Part shown: positions 11,271-22,600 of the stretch, in pieces
How positions within the stretch are numbered: position 1 is the first letter of the stretch
Layout: every line of letters begins with the position of its first letter
Assembly (NCBI GenBank): GCA_050084985.1
Contig: JBITNC010000001.1
Coordinates: 13,020,001 to 13,084,000 of the forward strand
Length of the DNA: 64,000 bases
Reading direction: 5' to 3'
Origin: Nageia nagi
Lineage: Eukaryota; Pinophyta
Position numbers and translations under genes: made by a program
Notes under the pieces: generated by a model
The model's database searches: none
What the model was told of the DNA's origin: nothing
Seen by the model: the letters and a program-made list of their open reading frames with translations, nothing else

Positions 11271-12760
11271 TATACCAACTTTTACTGAGAACAAAACCCT
11301 TCAAACACCACCACCTCTTCCCAATAACCTTCTTCCAAAAAGAATAGAAAATTTAAACTCTTGCTCAAAGTACCAAATATTGGAGAAGGAACAAAAGATT
11401 GTAAAAAAGCCTTGATCTACTATAGTAAGGTCATAATCACAAGTGACTGAACCTTCACCTTTAGAAGTAATAGAAGAAATCCCAAAGGTGGTAATAAAAG
11501 AAACTAAAAGTTTTGATATAGAGGATTTTAAAGAGCCTTAGGATATAAATACTGGTGTTCTAGAAGAAGCTCAAGCAACAAAACAAATAGAAACCCTAGA
11601 AGAGGGATAGAGCCAAATTCAATAAAGTAGGGGAAATATACCTAAAGCTAGTAGGATAGCAATGGTTGCACCCAAAGAAGGATCAAGAGATGGTGATGAT
11701 GATAATGAATCTAGGAAAAAAAAGGACTCTGGCAATGGATAAGCCTAAAGAACAAGGTGAGGCCATGGAAGAAGTTGAGTTTGAATTAGAAGTCCAATAG
11801 TTGACACCTCCCCAATAGTCCCAATGTATTCAACAAATTGAGACACCTATTATAGTTGGAGTTATTTTTGCTCATTCTTTTATTCCTATAGCCTCGTAAG
11901 AGGAAATAAAGTCAATTTGTTCTACACAAATTGTAGAGCCCATTGATTGGGAAACTTTTGTTAATAAATCTCTTATGCTCCTTGAGTAACAATCAAGAAT
12001 TTTGAGTAAAGTAACAGAGATGGAAGATATGAAAATTGCATAGATATCTTTCTAAGAAGGGTAGCTAGATTTTACTCCCATGGTAATAATAGATGTAAAT
12101 ATTCATAGTGCACCAGCTATTTACCAATTCAAGTTTCTTATAAATACTTCAATGATAGTTGGTAAAAGTCTTCAAGCAATGGAGACTAAGATAAAAAAAT
12201 TGAATAAAAAAATTGATTAGTATAAAAAAATTACTCCCTTAAAGATAAAATAGTAACTGGGTTGCAAAATAAAAATAAAGAACTGATTACAAAGCCTAAA
12301 AAATAGAAAGTAAAATTTGATAAAAACATGGTAACAATAAAAGTCGAGCTAAATGCTACAAATTAAATGATAGAAGAGCTCAAAGCTCAAGCTGCAATCA
12401 TCAATGCTCAAAAAATTAAACAAGTTGAGGCCAAAATGTAAACTATCAGCATAGCAAATAAAGTTCTATGAGATGATAATGCAAAATTGTTACTACTCAT
12501 TAATAACATCAAGAAATCCTTGGTAGAGCAAGTTAGTGATAGAATGATAACATTATCTCACTTGCATCTGCTCAAGAAGGAAGCTATACCTACCATCAAG
12601 GAATTTTATGCTCAAAATGCTCTTCATAAGCTAGCTTTGGATATACCTAGAGTAATTCTAGAAAGGATGCAAGTCCAATTGAGAATTTGGACTAAAATGA
12701 AGTTTGCAACAGTCTCGTCCAAGCCAAAAAAAAGTCATATTTAACATGGACATAAATAAA
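11270..12760 (+). pseudogene. Decayed coiled-coil accessory ORF, element 1
   Basis: Continues from ORF-A through a Pro/Thr- and Lys/Glu-rich linker (11280-11830) into a Lys/Glu/Leu/Ile-rich heptad-like region. The open C-terminal stretch 12487-12744 reads SLVEQVSDRMITLSHLHLL and ends near the motif VILERMQ, which aligns with VLRRMQEME of the young ORF. The piece stops abruptly at about 12760, before the 3' end seen in element 2. At the position of the young element's amber codon this copy has AAA (11355-11357). Confidence 0.6.
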
Positions 12761-12769
12761 TAATTCCAA

Positions 12770-13400
12770 ATACAATAACTATAAGTATAGTACAAACAAA
12801 CTATATTCTTGAATGAAAGTGATATGGTGTACCTTTTCTTCATTTTCTTGTGTGAGACATTTCCTAACACTTTCCTGTGTAATATAGAATTATGATAAAT
12901 ACAACTATAAATATAAAGCTAAGTATAAAACTCATTGCAAGGTTTTCTCTTGAGTGATAGTACAAACAAACTATATACTTGATTCAAAGTGCCATGATCT
13001 ATATTTTCTTATGTCCCATTCCCTTCATCTACATTTGCATTTGAACTTTTTATTTTTTTTGTACTACTTTCCTATGTTACATGTAATTATCATAAATTGA
13101 AGGATAAATATTAAACTAAGTACAATGATAATATTCTAAATATAATAGCTATAAGTACAATATAAATGAACTATATACCAGAATGAAAGTGCTACGATTT
13201 GCATTTTCTTTAATTTTTGCATTTGCATTCAAACTATTTATTTCTTCTATAGCACTTTCCTATGTAACATAGAATTATGATAAATACAATTAAAAATATT
13301 AAGCTAAGCACAAAACACATTGCAAGGTTAGCTCTCGAGTGCCACTATAAATAAACTATATATCTGATTAAAAGTACCATGATCTTTATTTTCTTCATTT
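12770..13400. repeat. Four imperfect tandem repeats of about 170-195 bp
   Basis: The segment 'agtacaaacaaactatat' starts at 12789 and 12959, with variants at 13153 and about 13339. Each is followed by a 'gtgccatgat' segment and a 'tttcttcatttt' tract, and by 'gataaatacaa..taaagctaag' in three of the units. On the minus strand the last unit overlaps the third exon of the split host gene, so the array may be an amplified piece of that exon plus intron. Confidence 0.65.
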
Positions 13401-13538
13401 TCATGTGTCCCATTCACTTCATTTTCTTGTGTCCCATTTTCTTCATTTTCCTCTATCTCATTTTCATTTTCTTCATTTTCATGTATCCCATTGTCTTCGT
13501 TTGCATGTCTCCATATTCCTTTGTTACATTCCCCAATC
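13328..13538 (-). pseudogene. Exon 4 (last coding exon seen) of the split minus-strand host gene
   Basis: On the minus strand an acceptor (ttattcag at 13546-13539) is followed by an open reading of 70 codons to a TAA at 13330-13328. The product is strikingly Asn/Glu-rich, with repeats of the type HENEENENE. The incoming phase (one base left over) fits the two bases at the end of the exon at 13690-13775. The matching phase supports a spliced gene rather than chance. Function unknown. Confidence 0.5.
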
Positions 13539-13689
13539 CTGAATAAAAGGTATTCATATCATAACATTAATCTACATAAATGTAATATGCATAAATACCA
13601 AGATATACAATTTATAATATGAATTATTTTATCATTTCATATAATAGGAAAGTATTTAATATCATTACAATACACATGTATATGCTCAC

Positions 13690-13775
13690 CTCTTGTATTA
13701 GCTTAAAATATGAAAAGAGTTTATCTTGGTAGAAGGTTGGGCGTTCTCTATTGATGAATTGGTCTCACCAACTCT
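13690..13775 (-). pseudogene. Exon 3 of the split minus-strand host gene
   Basis: An 86-base minus-strand exon between an acceptor (ccatgcag, ending at 13776) and a donor GTGAGC (13689-13684). It enters in phase 0 from the previous exon and leaves in phase 2, which fits the next exon. The frame is open for 25 codons and then has one TAA, as expected from decay of a CAA. Flanking introns are AT-rich. Confidence 0.5.
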
Positions 13776-13873
13776 CTGCATGGAGAAAAATAAATGGATT
13801 ATAAAATAAAAATGATATTATTAATTTCAAAAAATATCATAATACTAAACATAAATTAGAATCACATGCTCAC

Positions 13874-13898
13874 CTCCTTAGGTGGGGGACTCTCTAGC
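13874..13898 (-). pseudogene. 3' half of exon 2 of the split host gene
   Basis: Twenty bases plus one copy of the target duplication, ending at donor GTGAGC (13873-13868). Joined across the inserted element to the 5' half at 50029-50194 the reading stays in one frame (SLESPPPKE at the join). This shows that the minus-strand Ty3/gypsy element landed inside a coding exon. Confidence 0.55.
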
Positions 13899-14513
13899 TA
13901 TAAACTAAAAATAATGCATGAATAATAAATTGAATCACTATTTCTCCATAATATAATATTGAAGGATATATCAAATATATGTTAATAAATGAGTATTATA
14001 AATGAATTAACTTCATCAAATCCATATCCAAATGAAATAACAAGAACCATACATCAATCACAATAGCATACCATAAGAAATGAACATTGCCAACATCCTA
14101 GAAGCATGTTGTTAATGACATGAAAGATGCAGATCCATAAATAGAAATTGAAATGCATGAAATCAATATGAATGATGTAACAAATATATGAAGAAGTGGT
14201 GTTGCAAAATACTATTTTTGATTAGTTAGAATGATATTGCATGTATTTGGTTATGGACCCCTTTGATTTCTTTATGTTGCTTTTGATATTCTTTTATAGC
14301 AACATTTTAATCCTCTTTGATTCTTAAGATCATTTCCTTTTACATTGTTTGTGATGTGTTTTTTTGATATTTTATAGCTCTTATTTTATACCATGTCCCA
14401 TCACATTGATTACATTTCCTTAGGTATATTTTCATGCTCTTTATAATAAATATTCCTTGATGCTATGAAATAAATTATTTAATACAAGAAAATTCATTTT
14501 TTATGTATCTACA
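13899..14513 (-). mobile_element. 3' LTR of the minus-strand Ty3/gypsy element
   Basis: Aligns along its whole length with 49415-50028, including the shared central segment around 'atggaccccttt'. The sequence outside it at 13874-13893 is host exon. Confidence 0.85.
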
Positions 14514-14527
14514 TTTTGTCCCTCTTT
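14514..14527 (-). other. Polypurine tract of the minus-strand element
   Basis: On the minus strand AAAGAGGGACAAAA directly precedes the TG of the 3' LTR. This is the standard position and composition for a plus-strand primer. Confidence 0.8.
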
Positions 14528-15500
14528 GGAGTGTGATTGAAGAATGCTATTACATATCCAAAGAAGAAGTATACAAGAAATTTTTTAAATTTTTGATCTC
14601 TTCATCCAGCACTACCATTTGATGATGAGATTCCTTTGCTAACCCCTTTTGACTTGGTTTCCCCAGGAAGGCTCCTTGAGTGGTGTATCCAAGATAAAAT
14701 ATAAAGAACTACATATTTTTCCCTTTACATTGTTCAACCATGAATTTGGTCATTGCTTCATCTTTGATACTCAATATATGATGCTTTTATGTCCATGCCT
14801 TGATATAGGAGTGGTCCTTTGATCTTAGCTCTTAATTTTTTGATATAAATACCATTGATAGCATGTAATTAGTTTGGAATATTGTTACAAGCATGAAGTT
14901 TGCTTCATTTGGTTTTCTTATTTTAATTTAAGTACCTACAAAATACATTATATATACCATGCATGAAAATATTTTGGATACATAGTGAGTTACATCTTTC
15001 ATTGATGATGAATCAATGTTAGCAATCTACTTATGGTTTCATCGCTAGTTTATCTTTTAAGTGAGTGAACTCTCACTAGTCATATCGATGGTCATACAAT
15101 TTATGTATATGACCTTAAGATATTATGCATTAATGGTTGAAAGAAAACCATATGGATACATAGAAAATTGTATCATCTATCAAGCATGAATCAATATCAA
15201 TAATCTTGCTCATGGTTGCATCACCAGTTTAACTTTTAAGTGAGTGAACTCTTACTAGCCATATCAATGGTCATTGATGACCCAACATTTTTATGTCCAT
15301 GGTTTGTAGACATTATACTATATTTTTCATTTTTTCCTTTTTATTTTTTTTTTCACATTGATGATGGCATGCAAATAGTAATGCATGTTATCAACAACAT
15401 TATAATAGTGAAAGAAATTGTAAAAATAAAATGAAACATAAAGTACATGTACCTTGTATAATATATTCATTATTTTTCAATGTATGGAGTTTCCATATTA
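14528..15500 (-). other. 3' untranslated part of the minus-strand element with a 179-bp duplication
   Basis: No coding frame is supported. The segment containing 'aagtgagtgaactct' occurs at about 15059 and 15238. The similarity extends over about 14970-15110 and 15150-15290, a tandem duplication with a 179-base step. Confidence 0.6.
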
Positions 15501-16600
15501 CATAAAAAAGCATTTGATATGCATGGCATTGAAGGTTTTTGGTTCTTCTTTGCCATCCATGGATGATAACCTATAATATCTTAATCTTGTTACTTTAATA
15601 ACAATAAATGGGCCTATCCAATGTGGTTCAAACTTTTATTTTGATTCATCATTTGTAGTTGTTTTATTGATATTTTCTTTCAACACCAAGTCTTCTATTC
15701 TAAACTCATTTGGTTTGATTTTCCTACCAAATGCCCTTTTTAACTTTGTATGATATGCCTTCTAATGCTCAATTCCCTTGATTATTTTTTTATTAAGTAT
15801 TTCCAATTTTTTTAGCCTTGCCTTTCTTGATTCTTAATCTAATATGTCTCCTTATAGTGAGATTATTAAGGATGGTATCTCCAACTCTAATGATACAAAA
15901 ACTTCATCTCCATAAGGTAATTGTTCATGCCAATCTACTTTGTATCTATCCCATATTTTTACCAAGATGATTTTTATGGTTTTATTTGATGCTTACACTT
16001 GACCATTCCCTTAAGTATAATATGTTAAAGAAAATATTTGAGTAATATGAAACTTTTTACAAAAGGCCTTCATGTCCTTGCCTTCGAAATTTTGCCCATT
16101 ATTCATGATCAATCTTTGTAGTACTCTAGACCTTGTGATGTTGTTTTCACCCATGAAAGCAATGATTTTATCTTATGTTATTATTTTCATTGGTGTATAT
16201 TTGACTCACTTTGTAGTAAATTATGTATTTATGATGATGAATTTGTGATCTTCCCTTGAATGTGAATTAATAAGTCCAATCAAGTCTATGTCCAAAGTTT
16301 CAAATGGCCATAGTGAAATATGGAGTTCAATTCTTGAGTTGGTTCTTTTTCTAAATTTGATTTTGTTGCAATTTCAAATAACTCTTAACATGATTCTTGC
16401 AATATTCCTCCATTGTAGGCCAATAGTAATCAATTTGTAAAAGCTTGGTGTATAATTCTTTTGCAAAGAAATGACCTCCACATAACCCATCATGTGCTTG
16501 TTCTAGTGTTGTTGTTATTTCATGTTATGTTAAACATCTCAAAAGTGCTCCATAAAATGACCCTTTATACAATACTTCACTAATAATTACATACTTGATA
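15500..16600 (-). pseudogene. Decayed integrase, minus-strand element
   Basis: On the minus strand the core YYPQGNGQ-like segment lies near 16000. The C-terminal module GDLVLKEN..., KFEPHW.GPF (about 15620-15590) and the terminal MH.K.FF segment (about 15520) are clear. Zinc-binding and core parts extend back to about 16600. Multiple stops. This has the typical C-terminus of plant Ty3/gypsy integrases that act on the cDNA; inactive here. Confidence 0.75.
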
Positions 16601-16789
16601 GTTTTCCTCTTTAATATAACTCTTTCATTTCTATAATAACCCTTCAAAATTATTTGATCTTTCAAATAATTGTAAACATCAATATACCAGTGTTGTGCAT
16701 CACTTTCTAGAGTAAGAAGGCATATATGTATGTCATCTAGTTTTTCAAGGTAACAAGGTATATCAATATTTCTAATCTTGAGGATAGTT

Positions 16790-17200
16790 TCTCCATATTC
16801 TATCTCAATTGGTGCTAATTAAGGTGCACTTACCATTGCATTTGCAATTCCATAACCACTATCTTATATGGTTTCAGCTTTTCATCTTTTGTATTATATG
16901 TACCATTGGCTTGATTTAAAATAAGTTATGAATCACCATATATTTCTAGATCTTTTATTTTTAGAGTTATAGTTGCTTTCAAACCCAAAATTAGAGCTTC
17001 CTATTATTCCATGTTATTAGTGCAATCAAAGCCAAGTTTATATGCCATAGGAATATCCTCATTGAAAGGTGACATTAGAACAATACTTACACCTACCCCA
17101 TAGTTACATTTTGATACATAAAAATATAATATCCAAGTTGTATTTTCATCCTCAATGTAGCAAACAAACTCATCTAGAACAACCATAAATTCTCCATCAT
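16790..17200 (-). pseudogene. RNase H domain, minus-strand element
   Basis: The open part 17186-17004 reads W.LYFYVSKCNYGVGVSIVLMSP...CTNNME. This is the RNase HI start (normally YFDGS..G.G) and the NN.xEYEAL helix. The first catalytic Asp is lost. The GDS segment follows near 16930. Here the domain lies between RT and INT, unlike the pre-RT position in elements 1 and 2. Confidence 0.75.
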
Positions 17201-17229
17201 GTCATTGATAGCATTTAGTCAATGTTGCA

Positions 17230-18182
17230 TGCCATTAACAACATGAATCATCACCATATTTATCCAAGAATTCATTGTACACCACTATATGATAAACATT
17301 TCCCTATGATGTATTAAAATAAGAATTATGTTGATCAATTAGATTGATTAAAATTTGATTATATCCCAAAACTTCATCCATAAAAGACAAGGTATCATGA
17401 CCAACAATACTATCTATAATCATATCAATATTTGGCAATGGAAAATTATCTTTTGGATAAGCATTATTGATATCACAAAAATAAGTACAAACTCTTATAT
17501 CTCAAGTAGGTTTATTAATAGGAACAATGTTAGCCATCCATTATGAATAATTTATTGGTTTAATGAACCCAAGATTCAATTTTTTTCAATTTCTTTCTTG
17601 ACTAACAATTCTTTAGAGGGATTCATCATTCTTAGTTTTTATTTAATAGGCTTGGCTCCTCTTAATGGTAAATTATGCATAAGAAAAGAAGGATCTAAAC
17701 CAGGTATATCAGTATAAGACCATGTGAAATTTTTATGATTTTTAATAAACTTATTTTTGTACCTTTCTTGTTGAGGTGTTGGAAATGAAACTCCAAGCTT
17801 TATCAGCTTCTCATCATCACTTGTTCCAATGTTGATATTTGTTAACTCTTTAGTTGGGAATGCTAATTCATCATTTTTCTACAATAATGAAGGTAAATTT
17901 TACATTCCCTAAATGTCACCTATATGATCATCCTCTTATTGAACCTAAAACACTTCATTAAAATTAACTTCTTTACCAAAATACCCATGCTCACTAAGAA
18001 TGTAACTTATTTTCCTTTTCTCATTTGATTTAGGCAACTTTGAATGTGCTCTCATGTATTCTAAGATATTATCATCAGTATTAAAGCAATCAAACTCAAG
18101 TGGTATAGTATTGTCAATCTATAATTCCTCATCAATATCATTAGAAAGCTCAATCATATTACATTCTTTAACAAACTTGATA
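17230..18182 (-). pseudogene. Truncated RT and RT leader, minus-strand element
   Basis: Reading backward from 18182, a PR-RT connection with acidic residues leads to PL.GAKPIK..LR.MNPSKE (about 17680-17600), then the WMANIVPI segment (about 17530), the DINKACPKD region and GYNQI (near 17300). The rest of the palm, including YxDD, is missing: sequence passes quickly into the RNase H region, implying an internal deletion of several hundred bases. Confidence 0.6.
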
Positions 18183-18187
18183 GGTCT
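18183..18187 (+). other. Left target duplication of element 2 (ggtct)
   Basis: Pairs with ggtac at 46909-46913, 4 of 5 identical. Removing 18188-46913 rejoins the minus-strand element in a sensible order. Confidence 0.65.
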
Positions 18188-19381
18188 TCTATTCTTTTAG
18201 AATTACACTATGAATCGGGTTAATTCAAAATTATTCTTTATTCTTTTATTCTTTTCTAACTAGGAGTTATGTAAATAAGAGTCTCTAGAAGTTATTTTCT
18301 TTCCCTTAGAATGATCAAGAGTGATTTAAATACAAGTGTCTATGAGTTATATTTATTCCCTTAGAGTATTTTGAAATTGTTAACACAAGTGTCTAGAAGT
18401 TGTTAATGTGTCAACACCAACTCATTTCCACATAATAGTGGCAATTTATTCTTGAATTAGGTTGACATAATATTTACCAACCACCATTACTCTAATTACT
18501 AACATCTATAGTAGAGATCATAAAGGTTACAGAGAAGTAGATAGCAACTAACAATGCATAGTACCAAATCGTATCCATCAATTTATAGATAAATAATTAT
18601 TCAAACAAATATAATGCTATCTTCAATTAGCTATAGGGTTAAAGAAGGAGCAGTCAATGACATGTCAAAAGGATTGCAGCTCTATGGACATGGCTATTTA
18701 AAAATTGCAAATTCCCATATAGTCATGCTATTGGTACTTATTCACTGTGTAATTTAACATAGTTGTAGTATTTATATAAATAGCACTATTTTAGTTATTT
18801 CATTCAATGCTAGCAATTATATATATTATTGAAACACAACCACCCAATAAGGGGGGAAAGTTGTATAAATAGCTAACTTTTAGAGATCTAAAGGGTTAGA
18901 CATTCTAGCAAATTTGCCTAAATTTGTAAGATCTATTCACATATGTTAATACAAACAAATATTGCTTTTCCCTCTTGCAACAAAATGGCTATTTATTACT
19001 TTTGTGGATGTTATGTGTGAAATGTTTTCTTCAAATTATGGTTGTATATTATGATTATGAGACCCTAGGTATGAGATAACTTGCTATTCTTGATCTTTGC
19101 CATGGATTGCTACCTATGCTACAATGCATGGGTTGTATATTTCTTATTTTAGCTTCTTTTATTTACTTTCCTCATTCTTGTAACTCTTTATCCTTTTATT
19201 TATTTCATGTTACTTTTGACCTTAAATATAGATAGGAACCAACCTATAAACTAAAGATTGAATACAAAACCAACAAGAGGGCATCTGCACCACCTTTTGC
19301 TCTTTCAAAGAACCTACCATTGCAAGCAATGGAGAACATGACTAGACCAAACCCTTTGAGGTTATGCTATATCGATCAATA
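18188..19381 (+). mobile_element. 5' LTR of element 2
   Basis: 1194 bases, ending in 'gatcaata'. Relative to the 3' LTR it lacks about 570 bases, including the 100-bp U3 array (junction near 18400), while it keeps about 80-130 bases near the 3' end (19190-19310) that the 3' LTR has lost. Confidence 0.85.
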
Positions 19382-19389
19382 GTAGCCAG

Positions 19390-19415
19390 TTCCATTTTTC
19401 ACATGCCCAATGGGA
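19390..19415 (+). other. Decayed primer-binding site, element 2
   Basis: The segment around 'cacatgcccaatgggata' aligns with the PBS of the young element at 32297-32314; TGGCA has become TTTCA. No usable tRNA match is left. Confidence 0.5.
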
Positions 19416-19639
19416 TACAAGATAAATTCCATATTTAACAAGTGTAGTTAGGATTGATAGCCTCATCTAGTGGGCTATCAATTAAATTCTTCAAGATTAT
19501 AAGATTCTTTTAACCTTATTGGTGACTCTACTATCAACCAGTTAATGTTTTAAACCCTAGCACCTCCAAAATGTAGACTAACTAGAAGTAGTGCTAAAAC
19601 TTTCCTTAGATAGCTTAGATTTCAAGAGCTATCAGTTCC

Positions 19640-21130
19640 TCATAAGAGGACTAGATGAAAGATTTCTTAGGTGGTATCACCTTTAATCACCTTATGGAAA
19701 ATCCCACTATTAATTGTATTTGACTTAATCCCTAAAAATCCTTCATCTCCTACCCATTCTTCAAGCATGGCTCAACCACTAGCTATACCTCAAGCAACTT
19801 TCAAAATCTTACCCAAATATGTTGTCTTTAAAAAGACACCATATGAACATTGTTAAGATGTATCTTTATTGGCTTTAAGCTTTGATATTACTAATGAAAT
19901 CATGATGACTAGATCACTATCACACTCTTTTGAAGGCAAAGCAATCGAGTGGTTTAGAACTCTTACCATCAATCTATAAATTCATGGGGAGATTTATGTT
20001 AGGCTTTAATTAAAATTTTTTCCATAGATGGTGATGATAGCACATTCCTTAACCTTATAGCATGTATCAAAAGATATCCTCATGAATCCATTGATGATTT
20101 CAATATCAAATTTGAAAAAACATGGAAATTCATACCAACAAGGATTAGACCAATAAATGAATAAGCTCTAGTGTATTATAGAAAGGCTTTCCTTCCTAAC
20201 CTCAATATGCTATTTTGTTATGTTAGGATATACATTACCACATGTTTACCAAATAGTAAAAATTGCAGCACATACCCTAGTGTCCTTTGGTAAAATGTAA
20301 CCTAGAATAATCATGCCTTTATTTCTAAATTTGTCTCCTAAATAGGCTTCACAAATAAGTCACCTTGGATTTATGGCCTTTCCACCTCCTCCCAAACCTA
20401 TTTCCAAAATCAATTACCAAAATTACCTACTCTTGCATCCATAAGTACTATGCTGAACCTAAATCTTAAGAAGAGGAAAGAATAAGGCAATTGGAGGTAA
20501 CTATCAAGAATCTAACCAATAAACTCACTTTGTAAGAAAAATAGAATCATGGTTTTAATTATAAAATATATGATAATTAGTATCAACCAAGATTCTAGTC
20601 CAAGTTTAACTAGCTAAAATAGATAAATCCTTCTAAAATAATTGAAAATGTTGTTATGACTAGTTCTACAGATAGTGTTGCTTCAGGCATTATGGAATGG
20701 TGTTCAGTATGTTCAACTCCTTATTTTTTATATTCATGTGCGATGTATCAACATCAGTACTTAGGCTTACATTATAACTATATGGTGGAACCTACATAAG
20801 ATCTTATTATTGATCTCATAATGGTAAACTTTTGGCTTTTAATATATGCTAGAGTATAAGCAAATTATATTTAAACTAGGGCAACTTGTTCAATAGTTCC
20901 ATAACAATCTCAAGCCACTCAGCAATATTGAGCATCTACTCAAGTACAACTTGAACCTAAGAAAGCTAAGGCTCTCTTAGTTTAGCCTTAGAATCAACAA
21001 CATCAAGTTCCATTAAATTCAAGTACTATTCCATCAAATACAGGTACTAATGCCTCAATTGAAACAAACCTTGCTGGAACTAGAAAAGAAGTCCCAAAGA
21101 AGGAGAGACCCAATACATTGAGATATCCTT
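19640..21130 (+). pseudogene. gag: Decayed gag, element 2
   Basis: The segment from YEHC (about 19845) through DVS.LALSFDITNEIMM to SFEGKAIEWFRTL (about 19970) aligns residue by residue with the young Gag (YEHCVDVASLAK... to SFKGKVLDWYRGL). This is the best evidence that the two are one lineage. The zinc knuckle at 20701-20739 has Tyr in place of the His (C-x2-C-x3-Y-x4-C). Stops and frameshifts throughout. Confidence 0.8.
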
Positions 21131-21159
21131 TCATTATTGATTATCATAAAGAAAAGGCT

Positions 21160-21800
21160 ACTCAACATTTTAGAACACATCACAAGTGGAACCAAGTAAG
21201 TTCGTCTCATATGTTTCATACAATATTGTAGAAGAATTAAAGAAAACTCCTTCTAAGATGACTATGTTTGATTCATTAAAGATACTAGGTCAATTAGATA
21301 TTTTGCAAGAAGCTTTGAAGTTAATAAATGGTAAAAAAGGGTGAATGAAGAGAATCTAGTCATAAAATGTCTAAAGATGTCCCTCTAGCTCCAATAAGTA
21401 TAACAAGACCCCCTCCTTTCTATTTATCTCTAAGAGTAGAAGGTTGGGTAGTGAACAATTGTATGATTGATACCAAAGCTACAATAACTATAATACCTAA
21501 AGCTATTGTAGATGAAATGAAGCTATATATTATAAAATATATTAATGGTGTCATACAATTAGATTCTTCCTTAGTAGATGTAGTTGGTAGTGTCAAAGGA
21601 GTTCAAATAACTTTGAATGCTTTCTTTGATATTTATGTTGTCCAAGATATTATTATAGTTTATCTTTCACCTTTATTCAAAATGTCTTTCAAGATAATTT
21701 ACTACTAAATTGGAAAGATACCTAGCTTTATACTATAGTCACCTTCTTCTTCTTTTCCAAAACAAATAGGTAAAAATTCTAAATGAAAGCACCAAAATTT
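21160..21800 (+). pseudogene. Decayed aspartic protease, element 2
   Basis: The open part 21367-21708 contains FYLSLRVEGWVVNNCMIDTK, with the active site changed to D-T-K-A, followed by the IQLDSS and KGVQITL strands. Frameshifted after 21715. Same position and layout as 5200-5830 in element 1. Confidence 0.75.
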
Positions 21801-21999
21801 TCCATCTCAAAAGTATCATTGAACAAATTTGTATGAATTATCTACAACCAATGGAAATAGTTGAAAGTGACAAAGGGAATCACTACTAACAACTAAATTT
21901 ATTTTAGTAAATTATTTGAATTATCAAGTCATTGATGTTGGTATGGAAAATTATTATTTATATGAGAAAACTTAGCCAATCTTAATCATTATTGATAAA

Positions 22000-22600
22000 T
22001 AACATGAGATATGGATGATGTATTTTGATGGATCCTAATGTAGACATGGATGTGGAGCTAGAGTGGTGTTCAAATCTCCTAAGGAAAATACTAAAAACTT
22101 CTCTTTTTGATTCACATGGACTTGTACAAACAATGTTATTGAGTATTAAGCCCTTTGTTTAGGGTTATCTAAAGCAATCAATATAGGCATTAGGTGTTTG
22201 ATTGTCCATGGTGATTCAAAACTAGTCATTAAGTAGGTTAGAAATTAGATCAATGTAAAATATCATTATCTGAAGAACTATAAAAATAGAGTGTGGGATT
22301 TATTAGAGTCATTCTTGGCTATCAATTTTATATCTATTCCTAAAAGACATAACCAAATAGCTGATGCACTTATTGGAAGAGAGGCATGTTATAATCTTGC
22401 TCATTATAAAAGAGGAGCTCTTAGATTCAAAGTTCAATGTAGGGCTTTAATACCTGATGCAACAAACTTTTGGCAAGTATTCAACTCTGATGAGCATATT
22501 ATGAACTTTTTCATGGATGAAGTAGTGGCTCACACTTTTGGTATTCAAGAAATGCCTAATTATTTCTAAGAATTAGATGTTATTCAACTCAAAAATAATG
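22000..22600 (+). pseudogene. Extra RNase H domain upstream of RT, element 2
   Basis: All four RNase HI catalytic residues can be read in one frame: Asp in YFDGS (22027), Glu in NNVIEY (22141), Asp in GDSKLV (22213) and Asp in HNQIADAL (22363). TAA/TAG codons replace what were probably Gln or Trp codons. The open stretch 22291-22569 continues through ACYNLAHYKRGALRFKVQCR. The domain lies between PR and RT. Known biology: some plant Tat elements carry a second RNase H; the position here should be compared with theirs. Confidence 0.8.

Larger units (their letters stand above)
3240..12760 (+). mobile_element. Element 1: decayed Tat-like Ty3/gypsy retrotransposon, LTR-truncated
   Basis: Forward element in the order LTR remnant, PBS, gag, PR, RNase H, RT, RNase H, INT, ORF-A, coiled-coil ORF. 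It is collinear over its whole length with element 2. Only the last 130 bases of the 5' LTR survive, and the 3' end stops inside the coiled-coil ORF near 12760 with no 3' LTR. Frameshifts and in-frame TAG/TAA codons occur throughout, so it cannot be active. The RT, INT and post-INT layout place it in the Tat-like branch of plant Ty3/gypsy; that lineage call is an inference from domain order and motifs. Confidence 0.85.
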
